This document shows positions 1-12,100 of a stretch of DNA of 64,000 nucleotides, one piece after another (positions within the stretch are counted from its first letter, which is position 1; each line of letters starts with the position of its first letter). This DNA is from Dimorphilus gyrociliatus. Taxonomy: Eukaryota > Annelida > Polychaeta > Dinophilidae. The translations under genes were made by a program, and so were the position numbers. The notes beneath the pieces are model-generated. The model saw only the letters and a program-made list of their open reading frames with translations. It was not told the DNA's origin and ran no database searches. Location: contig CAJFCJ010000007.1 in NCBI GenBank assembly GCA_904063045.1, positions 1,112,819-1,176,818 of the forward strand, given 5' to 3'.

Positions 1-116
1 AAAAGACTCGAAAAGAAAAAAAAGACACATTGTATAGCAGAGCACGGACAAAGACAGAATAAAAAATATTGATGATTTTTAAGTATATAAAACAATAAAA
101 GAAAAAGTTCTTTTTT

Positions 117-122
117 TTTATT
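117..122 (-). terminator. Poly(A) signal of the zinc-finger gene
   Basis: TTTATT on the plus strand (AATAAA on the minus strand) lies about 24 nt after the stop codon of the zinc-finger gene, so the 3' UTR would be very short. Confidence 0.5.
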
Positions 123-145
123 AACAGTCAAAGAAATATAAAAAC

Positions 146-2455
146 TTATTTCTTAGTTTTCTTCTCTTTTTTTACTTTTTTGGATTTTTTATGTTTTCTC
201 CTCCTTTCTTCCCTATCGACAGCAATTAGGCCTTGATGGTGTAATTGGCGGTGCATTTTATTAGCTTTATTGATATTATTAAAGAATATTTTGTCACTAT
301 TTGCATTTGGAAGTGGGGGTGCTAAGTCTTTCTCTGATGCTTTTAGCCTTAAGGTTCTTCTAACTGCTGTTGTACTGTCATATGAACTTTGGCTATCACT
401 ATCCGACGATTTCTTTCTAGGCGTTACTGGAATAAGACTTAAATTTGGGTTTTTACACAAGTCTAGTTTTACAGCACCAGTTCCGCTATATAATGACTTA
501 TCGACATTTGATGGAGAACTTTGTTGAGCTGATTTCCTTCTTTCAGACTCAAATACCGCTGCTTCTCTGGCGGCAGTAGCACTTCTTGTTGTTCGTCTAG
601 GAGGTAGCTGATTGCGTCTTCTACTACCATCTCTTAATTTATATGGCTCAGAATTATTCGAAATGGGGCTTTCAAAATTCTCTTCTATATTATTTTCATT
701 GGGGGGTGTGTCTTTCTTTTTAGGGCTGATTTGAATAGGTTGGATTGGAGACTCAGTTTTTATTTCGAATGGTTCATGATCGTACAGTATTGCAGCAGAT
801 TCTGTCAAAGGTAGCACTGGTTTTGAAGGCGTTTTAGGGAGAGATTCCACTACTTCTGGCTCTGATTCGGGGGATTGCTTGAGGGCAGCTAGCACATCAT
901 TAACTTCACAAGGATTCGGAGACGCCAGGGTGAATTGTTCACCCGCCTCCTCTCTTTCCTCTTTTGTATGAGTTGCGAAGTGAGCCTGTAGATCTTCTAA
1001 TGTCCAAAATCGCCTAGAGCACAAATTGCACTTATTCTGAATATGCTTATTGTGAATAAGTAAATGTTCGTGCAGATGGTGGGATCTGGCGAACTTTTTA
1101 TCACAGTGGGGACACTTCAATGCGTCATCCGAATGAATTTTCAAATGATTCTTTAGATCATAACGATGTCGATATTTTTTGCCGCAAACAGCGCATTGAT
1201 AATTTGCTCCTGTTTTATGAGTATCCATGTGACGCTTAAGGGCAGATGGTCTTAGGAACTCTTTGTTGCACTCTGCACAAGTGTATAATTTCTTTGGTTT
1301 AGATTCACGTTTTTTCGTCTCGTCTCCACCTTCTTGATGACGTAACATGTGTTTGTCCAACGAACGATTAGTCTTGAAAATCTTCTTACAAACGGGACAC
1401 GATGGTCGAGGAGTATTACTATGGTCATCCTGAACATGACGTCTAAGTGCCCTTTCATGTTTGTATTTATTTTTACATAATTTGCACGCATATCGCCTGA
1501 CATCTGAATGCGTATCCTCATGCTCCTTTAATTTATTCATGGAGACAAATTTTTTATGACAAACTGAACAAGTAGGAACCTCTTCACCTCTATGTAACTT
1601 AGAGTGAAAAGCAAGCGCCCTCTTCCTTCGAAATCTTTCTCCGCACTCTCCACATTCATAAATAGCTGCCGTATTGTGCACATCCATATGATAGGCCAAT
1701 AAAGACGGACTGGCAAATCTTTTATGGCATACGCTGCACGCATACACAGTTTTACCACCGTGTTCAACATGTTCGTGTGCTCTTAGTGATCTTTCGTGTT
1801 TATATTTCTTACCACACATTACGCAAGCAAATGCCGCTCGTGACGAATGGACGTGCATGTGGACAGCCAGTCGAGAGGCAATTAGAAATATTTTTCCACA
1901 TTTGGGACACCGATGACATCTCTCTCCCGTATGAATTCTTTCGTGCATGCGCATATACATTTTACTTTTGAAACGCTTTCGACAGTGTCTGCACTCAAAC
2001 TCTGGAATACTGGAATGACTGGCTAAATGAGTTCGAAGATAATTAGTAGTTGTGAAAACACCTCTACAAACTGGGCACGTATGTAACCCAATACCCGTGT
2101 GCAATTTCATGTGCTGGGTATGAGAAGTCTTTTGTCGAAACGACTTGCCACATTCTCTGCACTTATAGCGGGGAGTCGACGCGTGTGTGTCCATATGCCT
2201 AGATAAAAGGGAGGGCGTTGTACATTTTCGTCCACATATTTTACACACGTGTAACCCAATATTACGGTGCATTTTCATGTGTCCAACAAGGTTGCTTTGC
2301 CATCTATAAACTCTTTTACAAATTTTGCACTTGTACTGGGCTTCACCATGCTTACATTGGTGTCTTTCCAAACTGCTAGCTGATTTAAAACTCACATCAC
2401 AGACTTCGCACCAGTGTAACTTAGAAGCACGTTGCGACTTGTCGAATTCTTCCAT
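146..2455 (-). CDS. Intronless protein with 17 C2H2 zinc fingers
   Basis: A single open exon encodes 769 residues, starting at an ATG (2455) in the context AAAGATGGA. Seventeen C2H2 fingers run from about residue 16 to 495, nearly all of the form C-x2-C-x12-H-x3-H or with x4 between the histidines. Canonical TGEKP linkers are almost absent; the only near match is HTGERCH between fingers 6 and 7. Fingers 8 and 12 share the unusual core YKHERxLRxH, which suggests an internal duplication of finger blocks. The remaining 270 residues are low complexity, rich in Ser, Pro and Glu, with an Arg-rich patch (RRRNQLPPRRTTR) and a Lys-rich end ending KKVKKEKKTKK that looks like a nuclear localisation signal. 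A DNA-binding nuclear regulator is likely. I cannot assign it to a named orthologue. Confidence 0.9.
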   Translation of the reverse strand: MEEFDKSQRASKLHWCEVCDVSFKSASSLERHQCKHGEAQYKCKICKRVYRWQSNLVGHMKMHRNIGLHVCKICGRKCTTPSLLSRHMDTHASTPRYKCRECGKSFRQKTSHTQHMKLHTGIGLHTCPVCRGVFTTTNYLRTHLASHSSIPEFECRHCRKRFKSKMYMRMHERIHTGERCHRCPKCGKIFLIASRLAVHMHVHSSRAAFACVMCGKKYKHERSLRAHEHVEHGGKTVYACSVCHKRFASPSLLAYHMDVHNTAAIYECGECGERFRRKRALAFHSKLHRGEEVPTCSVCHKKFVSMNKLKEHEDTHSDVRRYACKLCKNKYKHERALRRHVQDDHSNTPRPSCPVCKKIFKTNRSLDKHMLRHQEGGDETKKRESKPKKLYTCAECNKEFLRPSALKRHMDTHKTGANYQCAVCGKKYRHRYDLKNHLKIHSDDALKCPHCDKKFARSHHLHEHLLIHNKHIQNKCNLCSRRFWTLEDLQAHFATHTKEEREEAGEQFTLASPNPCEVNDVLAALKQSPESEPEVVESLPKTPSKPVLPLTESAAILYDHEPFEIKTESPIQPIQISPKKKDTPPNENNIEENFESPISNNSEPYKLRDGSRRRNQLPPRRTTRSATAAREAAVFESERRKSAQQSSPSNVDKSLYSGTGAVKLDLCKNPNLSLIPVTPRKKSSDSDSQSSYDSTTAVRRTLRLKASEKDLAPPLPNANSDKIFFNNINKANKMHRQLHHQGLIAVDREERRRKHKKSKKVKKEKKTKK

Positions 2456-3401
2456 CTTTCCGTCTAATTCTGCGTTCTATTATAAGATTATAATTTAGTT
2501 ATCGAAGTAACGATAGGCCTATGAATAATAATGCATGGCAGACAAAACTGACTGCGCGTACATCAAAATGATGCTTTCCATATTATCGCTCAAAGAAGTT
2601 ATAAACATTAATCCGTTGTGTGGTACCAAAAAGACGATATAAATCACATAATTTTATGCAATTAACAAACCTTGTTTTAGCAATCATATTTTCCAAGAAA
2701 GCATCTCAGGTGTGTGTCAGGTAAGAATTTCTTGAAATTATGCTTTGATGTATTCGACTAGAAAATTTCTCTCTCAGTTAAAATATCTTTCATACCAGTT
2801 TTCATGGCAAAAAAGGCGGGCAATATGGAGTGTCGGAAACTGTTCAAAACATATAAAATTTAATTTCAACTGAACACAATAGCTTAAAAACAATAAATTA
2901 TTTGAGAATGGAGTAACCCAATATATGCTTTTTTCCTCGATATAGTTTGTCATAAAAAAATCATCTTTTCTATACATTAAACTTATGTAGCTTACGAAAC
3001 AAAAGCAGTTAAGATACTATGTATTTTATTCATACTAAAATAAATACGTAAATTATGCTATTCACAAATAAAAACAACAAATATTACTAAAAGTCAGAAA
3101 ACATGTTCATACAGTAAAACAGTCAATATAAAGATAGCGAAAAGACCTTAATACTAAATGTTGGAGAACGAAGCAAATCAGTCAATGTCGTAAAAGACAA
3201 TGACTTCTCGGACAGAGGGAGGATAGAAAGGTAAAAAAAAGAAGTAAAAAAAAAAGTAAAAATATGTCTTCTATCTGTTTACAACGATTGTTCAATATAT
3301 AATTTATAGTATAGTGAAATGCAGGTAAAAACAAAATTTTTTCGATACTGTACAATATGTAATATTAAAAGTAAATTAGGTAAAGCACCAACTAAAACTT
3401 T
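2456..3401. other. Spacer: zinc-finger 5' flank and ABCB-A 3' UTR
   Basis: The first half is the upstream flank of the minus-strand zinc-finger gene. The second half is the AT-rich 3' untranslated region of the next gene, also on the minus strand. From 3318 onward the sequence is almost identical to the 3' UTR of the second ABCB copy (from 9103); to the left of 3318 the similarity stops abruptly. No further gene is visible. Confidence 0.6.
3025..3030 (-). terminator. Candidate poly(A) signal of ABCB copy A
   Basis: Minus-strand AATAAA about 370 nt after the stop of copy A. It lies outside the block shared with copy B, so the two transcripts would end in different sequence. Confidence 0.35.
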
Positions 3402-6400
3402 TCACTTCTGAGCCGATTGATGAGTGTAAAGCTTATAGTATTTCCCCTGTTTATTCATCAATTCAGAATGAGTACCAAGTTCAACGACTTTTCCAAGATG
3501 AATAACAGCTATCTGATCGGCATTATGAATTGTTGATAACCTATGTGCAATAACTATGGAAGTTCGTCCAATCTGCGCTTTGTCCAAGGCTTCTTGAACA
3601 ACTCTCTCACTTTCTGTATCGAGAGCCGATGTCGCTTCGTCCAACAGTCTGTTTAAATATAGAAAACACATTGTTAAAGATTTGCTTTTTAGAATCAATT
3701 CATTCTATTTATACTTACAATATCTTAGGATTTTTCACCATTGCTCTAGCTATAGCAACTCTTTGTTTCTGTCCACCGCTTAATTGTGTTCCTTTATCTC
3801 CCACGCGAGTTTCATAACCATCCGGTAAATTTGATATGAAATCATGAATATTCGCATCTTTAGCCGCTTTTATAATTTCGTCCATAGAAACTTGTCTTGA
3901 ATTGTCTCCATAAGCGATATTGTCAGCAATTGAACGATCAAACAAGATGGGTTCTTGTTGTACAATTCCAATTTGAGATCTTAGCCATTGAACATTCATT
4001 TTATCGATAGAATGTTCGTCCAAAGTGATAAGTCCGCTCAACGGATTATAGAATCGTTCTAGAAGAGAAATGGCTGTGCTTTTTCCGCAGCCGCTTGTAC
4101 CGACCAAGGCAAGAGTTTCACCTTTGTTCGCTTTGAGTGTGAGACCTCTTAAAACGGGAACGTCAGGTCTGCTGGGATATCTGAATGTGACATCAGAGAA
4201 AGATACATCTCCCGAAACTTGAGGAAGAACTTCCCCTTCTTCGGAGAAGGAGTCAATTTCCAGTTCACTATCAAACAATTTAAACAATCTATTTGCCGCC
4301 GCTTTACCTTTACCATAATCAGGTGCCATTGAATTTGCCTGACCGGCTCCCAAAGACGAGAAAACAACAGCTCCAAATACTATAAACATGTCACCATAAT
4401 TCAATTCATCTTTATCGATTAAATATCCCCCTAATACAAAACAGACGGCATATGCAAAGAACATAGAAGAGCTGGTAAAAGCTATGACTGTGGAAGCAAA
4501 CAAATCTTTGGGAAAGCTCTGCTTATAAGAAATTTTAAGAAAGTCATGATATCTTTTATAAAAGTCTCTTTCTTTCGAAAGTTGAGCTACTGTTCGCATA
4601 TTAGTTATAGTTTCCACAGCCAGTTCTCCACTTTCATCATGCATTGATTGATCTTTTATTTGTTGTCTGTTACTTAATTTGACTTGAATCGCTCCACCCA
4701 CAATACTTATGGGTACAAATATAAAAAGTGCCAAAGTCAGTTTCCAAGAATAAACAAACGCTATAACGATGCCTACAATCATAGTTGAGAAAGCCTGTAT
4801 CAAAGAACCTATTCTGGATCCAGTGACTCCTCGAACTGCTGAAGCATCAGTGCCAAGTTGTGTTGTTAAAGCCCCAACAGCATGATTTGGGTTATCAAAG
4901 TAAGCAATCTCTTTTCTCATTAATTTTTCAAAAGCCATTTTTCGAATACGTTTCGTTAGTGCTGATCCTGATTTTCCAAAAGAGAAGTTTTGTATAGTAT
5001 TTAAAATACCCATAACGATTCCAATTCCCACTAAACCTAAAGAATAAAAATTAATTTTTCGTCTCTGTTCGTCTATATCTGATAAAGCAAACACTCCTAG
5101 AATTTCTCCAAGAATGAAAGAGAAAGCAGGTTGTATCCCTCCATTAATTACAGCCGCAAACGTTCCCGCAACAATCCATTTCCATTCTTTACCATTTAAT
5201 TTCATAACTCTGCTGAAAGGCCCTTCAGCTACTTTCTCAGATTCTTTCTTCGTTTTGAAACTTTCCTTTACATTAACGTTATTAGAAAATTGCGATAAAG
5301 TTTTTCCCAATTTGTTTTTTTCATTTTCGAACTCTACTTTGGAAACCGATGAAGCCAGTTCATCATTGTCATCATCATCATCATCATCATCATCATCAAC
5401 TTCTTTTGCACTTTGAGATGTTACTAGATGATGGTAAACTCCTCCTTGAATCTTCATTAAATCGTCATGGGCTCCTTCTTCAATCTTCTTTCCTTCTTTA
5501 AATCCAACAATTTTATCTGCAGTTCGAACAGTACTCAGTCGATGAGCAACAACGATTGTTGTTCGTCCTCTTCTCGCCTCATCCAGTGCTTCTTGAACTA
5601 TACCTTCGCTTTCTGTATCCAATGCTGATGTCGCCTCATCCAAAAGTAATATTTTTGGATTTCGAACCAAAGCTCTAGCAATAGCGATTCTTTGTTTTTG
5701 TCCTCCACTCAGCTGGGCTCCTCTTTCTCCTACCAAAGTGTTGAATTGATCAGGTAGTTGCATGATGAAGTTGTAAGCGTTAGCAGATTTCGCAGCCTCA
5801 TGAATTTCATCTAAAGAAACTCCTTCTCTTCCATATCGAATATTCTCTTCAATTGTTGTTGCGAAGAGAACAGGTTCTTGTGAAACAACACCAATGCTTT
5901 GCCTTAGCCATTCAACATTCAGTTCTCGTATATCTTTTCCATCAATGGTTACTTTTCCCTGTAATGGATCATAAAATCGTTGTAAAAGTTGTATAGTTGT
6001 AGACTTTCCACATCCGGATGAACCAACGAGAGCAACCGTTTCGCCTGGAGTTATATCTAGATTCAGACCATTCAGAATGGGAACATCGGGACGAGAAGGA
6101 TATTTAAACCATATATTTTCAAACGTAACTCTTCCAACAATGCGAGCTGGTCTTTCACCTGCGGTTGACGAACTATCAATAGGAGGAATGGTATCAATAA
6201 TCTTATAGATAACATAAGCCGCGCCCTTGGCACCACTGAAATTTTGTAATCCAGGAGCGATTTGTCCAACAGAGAAGACTCCGAACATTATGGCATAGAG
6301 AACTGTCAACATGTCCCCAACAGTATATTCATTGTTATGTACTAGTTTTGATCCATACCAAAAAGCTAGCGCGTAACCACCAAATATAATCATAAATAAA

Positions 6401-7398
6401 GCTCCCATGAATACACCAAATAGAATGGATTTTTTTACATCAAGATGTTCTGCCTCTGATAAATTTTCATTATAACGTTTACATTCTTTTTTACCGCCAT
6501 TGAAAGCCATAACAGTTCGAATGGCTGATAGGACCTCTTCTGCAACTGATCCTGATTTAGCATAGGCGTCTAACTCTCTTTTCGTTAACTTTCCCAGATA
6601 TCCTCCCAAAATACTGCCAGTGATTACCATTAATGGAATACATGATAAAATTACCAGTGCTAATTTCCATCCTTTAATAAATGCTATAATGAAACCAAGA
6701 ATCAATGTCGTTGCTTGTTGAAGAGAGAGTGCCAAACTGCTCCCTAAACCGTCTTGTATAACATTTACATCCTCCGTTAATCTTGTATTAATTTCACCGA
6801 TTTCTTGAGTATCAAACCATCCCATATTTTGTTTTAGGATTGATTTGAATAGAAGATTTCGAATTTTAAAACTTTGCCTTTGTGAAGTGGCTTTCCAGCT
6901 GAAGTTTTGAATGGTACCGATTATAAATATAGCCAAAGCAATTATTGCGTAATATGAAGAATATTTTCTCATATCATCCAATAAATTTTCGTGTGCATTT
7001 TTGTAAGTGTTGTACTGAGTAGTTAGATTTTCCCTGCCAATTATATGATGGAGTATTGTTTTATTGTTCAAAGCTTCATCTTTCGTTACATTATACTTGT
7101 TGTAGTCAAGATCGTTGAGTAGAGATTTATATCTACCACTGTTGACAAAACCATCTGTAGCTTTTCCCATAATAAACAAAACACCAGGAAGTCCTGCTCC
7201 ATGAATTATTGCACATACCAAACCAAGCATCATTAGTGCAATATCGCTACAATTACTGTATCGTAATAGTCCGAAGGTAGAAACGGTTTCTGGAAGTTTG
7301 TCTTTTGGTTTTTCTTCTTTTTTTTCCACATCTATCTTTTCGTTCTCTTCACTACACTCATTGTTCGTTATGGAATATATCTTTTTCTTCATCTTCAT
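3402..7398 (-). CDS. ABCB1: P-glycoprotein-type ABC transporter, copy A (full ABCB)
   Basis: Two coding exons, 3719-7398 and 3402-3648, flank a 70-bp GTAAGT-AG intron that splits the codon before [10 protein letters not shown]. They give 1308 residues, a normal full-length ABCB protein (TMD1-NBD1-linker-TMD2-NBD2). Both NBDs look competent. NBD1 has GSSGCGKST near residue 460, [27 protein letters not shown] and the VAHRLST switch. NBD2 has GTSGCGKST near 1100, [15 protein letters not shown] and the same Walker B. The first extracellular loop carries several N-glycosylation sequons. The inter-NBD linker contains about ten consecutive Asp from a GAT repeat. The family exports hydrophobic compounds across the plasma membrane using ATP. 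It is a tandem paralogue of the gene at 9187-13165; identity is near complete only in the NBD-coding segments. ABCB1-like is a family call, not proven one-to-one orthology. Confidence 0.95.
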
Positions 7399-7515
7399 AT
7401 TTCTACCAAACTCAATGAGTTAGCTTTCAGAGATGTCACAAGTTTATAAGAATTTTCATTTTCCCTCTTGTTTTTATTTGCTGATCGACGAATCAGAATT
7501 CTCGTTTTAAATATT

Positions 7516-7619
7516 AACCAGTCAGAATACGTTTATATTTAGATGAGATTTCCCTTTGAACGGTTTCCCCGATAGATGTGGTACAACGGTGCCAGAGATT
7601 TCAGCCTATATTGTTAGCT
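7516..7619 (-). promoter_or_regulatory. Likely core promoter of ABCB copy A (element copy 1)
   Basis: On the minus strand this holds a TATA-like CTAAATATAAACG about 135-145 nt upstream of the ATG at 7398, leaving room for a 5' UTR of about 100 nt. The whole element recurs at 7996-8099 and, more diverged, at 13432-13520 upstream of copy B. Confidence 0.45.
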
Positions 7620-7995
7620 TTTGCAACTGCAAGAAATTTATAATCATTTCGAGTAAAGAATTCTTAGGCCCAGCGATAAAATTATGTATTATACATCGTT
7701 TTTTTTATAAATATAGAGTACTAACTTTGTTTAAAATATTACGATATATTTTATTCTCAATGATAATCAAAATGTTTACTTTTTTAACATTTTGTACATT
7801 GACCAATGAGGAAACGATAAAATTTCGAAAGTTCTTATTATTTTCAACGTCGAAAAATATCCATGCGAATATTTTCATCAATTTTTATTTGCTTACTTTT
7901 ATTAATAGAAAGGTCTATGATCTATATGAATGTTTTATTTACACATTGTACTTTTAAGGATGGCAGTAAAGGAGCAAAATTGTATATGGAAAACT

Positions 7996-8099
7996 AACCA
8001 ATAAGATTTCGTATATATTTAGATGGGATTTCCATTTGAACGGTATCCCCAGAGAATGTGTTACAATGGTGTCAGCAATGAAAGCCTATATAGCTAACA
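7996..8099 (-). repeat. Second copy of the ABCB promoter-like element
   Basis: Aligns without gaps to 7516-7619 at roughly three quarters identity, including the TATA-like segment (AAATATATAC on the minus strand) and an adjacent ATTGG box. No gene follows it directly, so it is a duplicated upstream element, an alternative promoter or a remnant of a lost copy. Confidence 0.5.
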
Positions 8100-9024
8100 A
8101 GAGAACCAGCAAAAGTTATTGACATCCACATTGTTTTTAGGCCTACCAATGTTTTAAACATATGACAAATTGCAACATTTGTTTGAATTTGATGTTCTAA
8201 TACTTTTAATTTGATATATTGTATATTATTTTATAAATGTAGACATTATTCACGTGTTCTGTCATTTTTGTAGACTAAAACTTTGACTCTCAAACCGAAT
8301 GACGTGGTATCAAAATTCTACTGTTTTTACAAAGTTAACAGAAGATTTGTCAGAGAATATAGATAAAAGATTAATAACTAATTCATATGTCTACTGTATT
8401 AGCAAAAAGAGATGTACAAAAAAAGAGATATGCCATAATCATGTATGGAAGAATTCTACCATAAGCTTCTATAACTATTGAATTAACAATTTCACATATT
8501 TTCTAAAACAACTCTATATGATATGATTTTAGATTTCTCATTCTTTTCTTCTGGGGTCATTCTTTCCCTATCTTCGCACAGTTATTTGCTCAATATCTTA
8601 TGGTATCTTTTGAAAGATTTTTCTTTCGGAACGTTCACATTTAATAAGGAAACGCTTGAACCACAGGAGCATTTGTCAATTGCCAATATGAATAATTTAA
8701 ATGTTTAGATATTCGATAGTTCTTTAACTTTATTAGTTTAACTTGTTTGGGAAACTCTACAATTTCGACCAAGATTTAACCTTCGAAATAATTATAAATC
8801 AATATTAAGCATAGTGTCTGTTCATACTAATATATTGTTCAGATTTACTCCGCCAGTTGTAAATGAAATGCATATAACTACAACTCTGTTTCGTTTCTCA
8901 TCTCAGCAAATAGATACACGCTGCATAGGCTTTGAATGGTTTAATAGATTGTCGAATTCTATCATATTGAAAATTTTCAACAACAAAATTCCATTTTCAT
9001 AAATACTGTCCGAGATTTTTCATA

Positions 9025-9030
9025 TTTATT
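9025..9030 (-). terminator. Candidate poly(A) signal of ABCB copy B
   Basis: Minus-strand AATAAA about 157 nt after the stop of copy B and outside the segment shared with copy A. Confidence 0.4.
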
Positions 9031-9186
9031 TTCAAAAGAGACAAATAATTATTGGAATAAAAAATGTCAAATGGACTACGTAATATTAGAAAACACAAAC
9101 AGAATGCAGGTAAAAACAAAATTTTTTCGATACTGTACAATATGTAATATTAAAAGTAAATTAGGTAAAGCACCAACTAAAATTTT

Positions 9187-12100
9187 TCACTTCTGAGCCG
9201 ATTGACGAGTATAAAGCTTATAGTATTTCCCCTGTTTATTCATCAATTCAGAATGAGTACCAAGTTCAACGACTTTTCCAAGATGAATAACAGCTATCTG
9301 ATCGGCATTATGAATTGTTGATAACCTATGTGCAATAACTATGGAAGTTCGTCCAATCTGCGCTTTGTCCAAGGCTTCTTGAACAACTCTCTCACTTTCT
9401 GTATCGAGAGCCGATGTCGCTTCGTCTAACAGTCTGTTTAAATATAGAAAACACATTGTTAAAGATTTGCTTTTTAGAATCAATTCATTCTATTTATACT
9501 TACAATATCTTAGGATTTTTCACCATTGCTCTAGCTATAGCAACTCTTTGTTTCTGTCCACCGCTTAATTGTGTTCCTTTATCTCCCACGCTAGTTTCAT
9601 AACCATCCGGTAAATTTGATATGAAATCATGAATATTCGCATCTTTAGCCGCTTTTATAATTTCGTCCATAGAAACTTGTCTTGAATTGTCTCCATAAGC
9701 GATATTGTCAGCAATTGAACGATCAAACAAGATGGGTTCTTGTTGTACAATTCCAATTTGAGATCTTAGCCATTGAACATTCATTTTATCGATAGAATGT
9801 TTGTCCAAAGTGATAAGTCCGCTCAACGGATTATAGAATCGTTCTAGAAGAGAAACAGTTGTGCTTTTTCCGCAGCCGCTTGTACCGACCAAGGCAAGAG
9901 TTTCACCTTTGTTCGCTTTGAGTGTGAGACCTCTTAAAACGGGAACGTCAGGTCTGCTGGGATATCTGAATGTGACATCAGAGAAAGATACATCTCCCGA
10001 AACTTGAGGAAGAACTTCCCCTTCTTCGGAGAAGGAGTCAATTTCCGGTTCCCTGTCCAATAAATAGAAAATTCTGTTTGCTGCAGATTTTCCTTTACCA
10101 TAATCGGGAGCGAAAGAGTTAGCTTGTCCGAGAGCCATGGCTGAGAAAACTACTGCACCAAACACTCTAAACATATCTGCAAATTCTAACCCATCATTTT
10201 TGATTAAGTAAGCTCCTAATGAAAAACAGGCAGCGTAGGCGAAAAAGATAACTGACTGCGAAAAGGCAAATGAAGCTCCAATAATAATACCCTTCCACAT
10301 ATTCTGACGATGGGTTATATATAGAGTATCGTGATATAGCTTTGAAAAAGCTTTTTCCTTTGTCAATTGAGCAACTGTTCTCATATTCTCAATACTCTCT
10401 ACAGCAATTTTTCCTGCATCCTCCAAGGACTTTTGATTTGTTCCGGCTTGTCCACCCATCATTTTCATTTGTAAAGCACCGGCCATAATGATGAAAGGTA
10501 TGAAAGCCAAGATGCCCAAAGTAAGTTTCCATGAATATATGAAAGCAATAACAAGACCAGTTCCCAAAGATGAGAGCGTTTGAAACATAGTTCCTAGTCT
10601 TACTCCAGATACTCCTTGGACTGCTGATGCATCAGATGCAAGTTGGGTAGTTAATGCACCAACACTATGATCACTATCATCAAAATAAGCCATTTCTTGC
10701 CTCATTAAAGCTTTAAAAGTCAGATCTCGTAGCTTTCTTGTCAACGCTTCTCCTGATTTACTGAAAAAAAATGCTTGAGCGAACATGGACAATGCTGCTC
10801 CTGCACCGACAGCCAAAAACAACATAGAATACAGCAGTGTTTTTCTCTTCTGTTCATCTATATCTTTAATGGCAAAAACCCCCAATATTTCGGCAAACAA
10901 AACTGCAAAGCATGGTTGAACAGCTCCATTAACTAAGGCAGCAAAACATCCACAAAGAATCCAAACCCATTCTGGGGCATTTAACTTGTAAACTCTACTC
11001 AATGCAACTTCTGGTACATCTGCCTTTTTAGCTTCTTCTGGAGCAGCTGAGTCGGATCTTTTAACTGATGATAGTGAGAATGTTCTTCCCAATTTATTTT
11101 TATCGTTTTCAAACTCTACTTTGGAAACCGATGAAGCCAGTTCATCATTGTCGTCATCATCATCAACTTCTTTTGCACTTTGAGATGTTACTAGATGATG
11201 GTAAACTCCTCCTTGAATCTTCATTAAATCGTCATGGGCTCCTTCTTCAATCTTCTTTCCTTCTTTAAATCCAACAATTTTATCTGCAGTTCGAACAGTA
11301 CTCAGTCGATGAGCAACAACGATTGTTGTTCGTCCTCTTCTCGCCTCATCCAGTGCTTCTTGAACTATACCTTCGCTTTCTGTATCCAATGCTGATGTCG
11401 CCTCATCCAAAAGTAATATTTTTGGATTTCGAACCAAAGCTCTAGCAATAGCGATTCTTTGTTTTTGTCCTCCACTCAGCTGGGCTCCTCTTTCTCCTAC
11501 CAAAGTGTTGAATTGATCAGGTAGTTGCATGATGAAGTTGTAAGCGTTAGCAGATTTCGCAGCCTCATGAATTTCATCTAAAGAAACTCCTTCTCTTCCA
11601 TATCGAATATTCTCTTCAATTGTTGTTGCGAAGAGAACAGGTTCTTGTGAAACAACACCAATGCTTTGCCTTAGCCATTCAACATTCAGTTCTCGTATAT
11701 CTTTTCCATCAATGGTTACTTTTCCCTGTAATGGATCATAAAATCGTTGTAAAAGTTGTATAGTTGTAGACTTTCCACATCCGGATGAACCAACGAGAGC
11801 AACCGTTTCGCCTGGAGTTATATCTAGATTCAGACCATTCAGAATGGGAACATCGGGACGAGAAGGATATTTAAACCATATATTTTCAAACGTAACTCTT
11901 CCAACAATGCGAGCTGGTCTTTCACCTTCGGTTGACGAACTATCAATTGGAGGTATATTGTCAATGATGTCATAGACAACATATGCTGCACCTTTTGCTG
12001 TTTGTAAGTGTGTCAAATTAGGAAAAGCGTTTCCAATAGCAAAGGCGGCAAAGACGACTGAGAAAAACACGATAAGCATGTCTCCGACTGTATAATCACT

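Larger units (their letters stand above)
7399..9186. other. Spacer between tandem ABCB genes
   Basis: AT-rich, with no recognisable coding sequence. It holds two diverged copies of a promoter-like element (7516-7619 and 7996-8099) exactly 480 bp apart, and the copy B 3' UTR (9031-9186). Similarity between the two 480-bp neighbourhoods fades after the elements but includes a shared TTAGGCC-containing stretch (7665 and 8137). It may be the remains of an extra promoter or gene copy. Confidence 0.5.

Noticed and set aside
7556-9002. Several 60-130 codon frames between the ABCB genes
   Set aside because: AT-rich composition, no similarity to ABCB domains or any family I know; the longest lacks a good start context.
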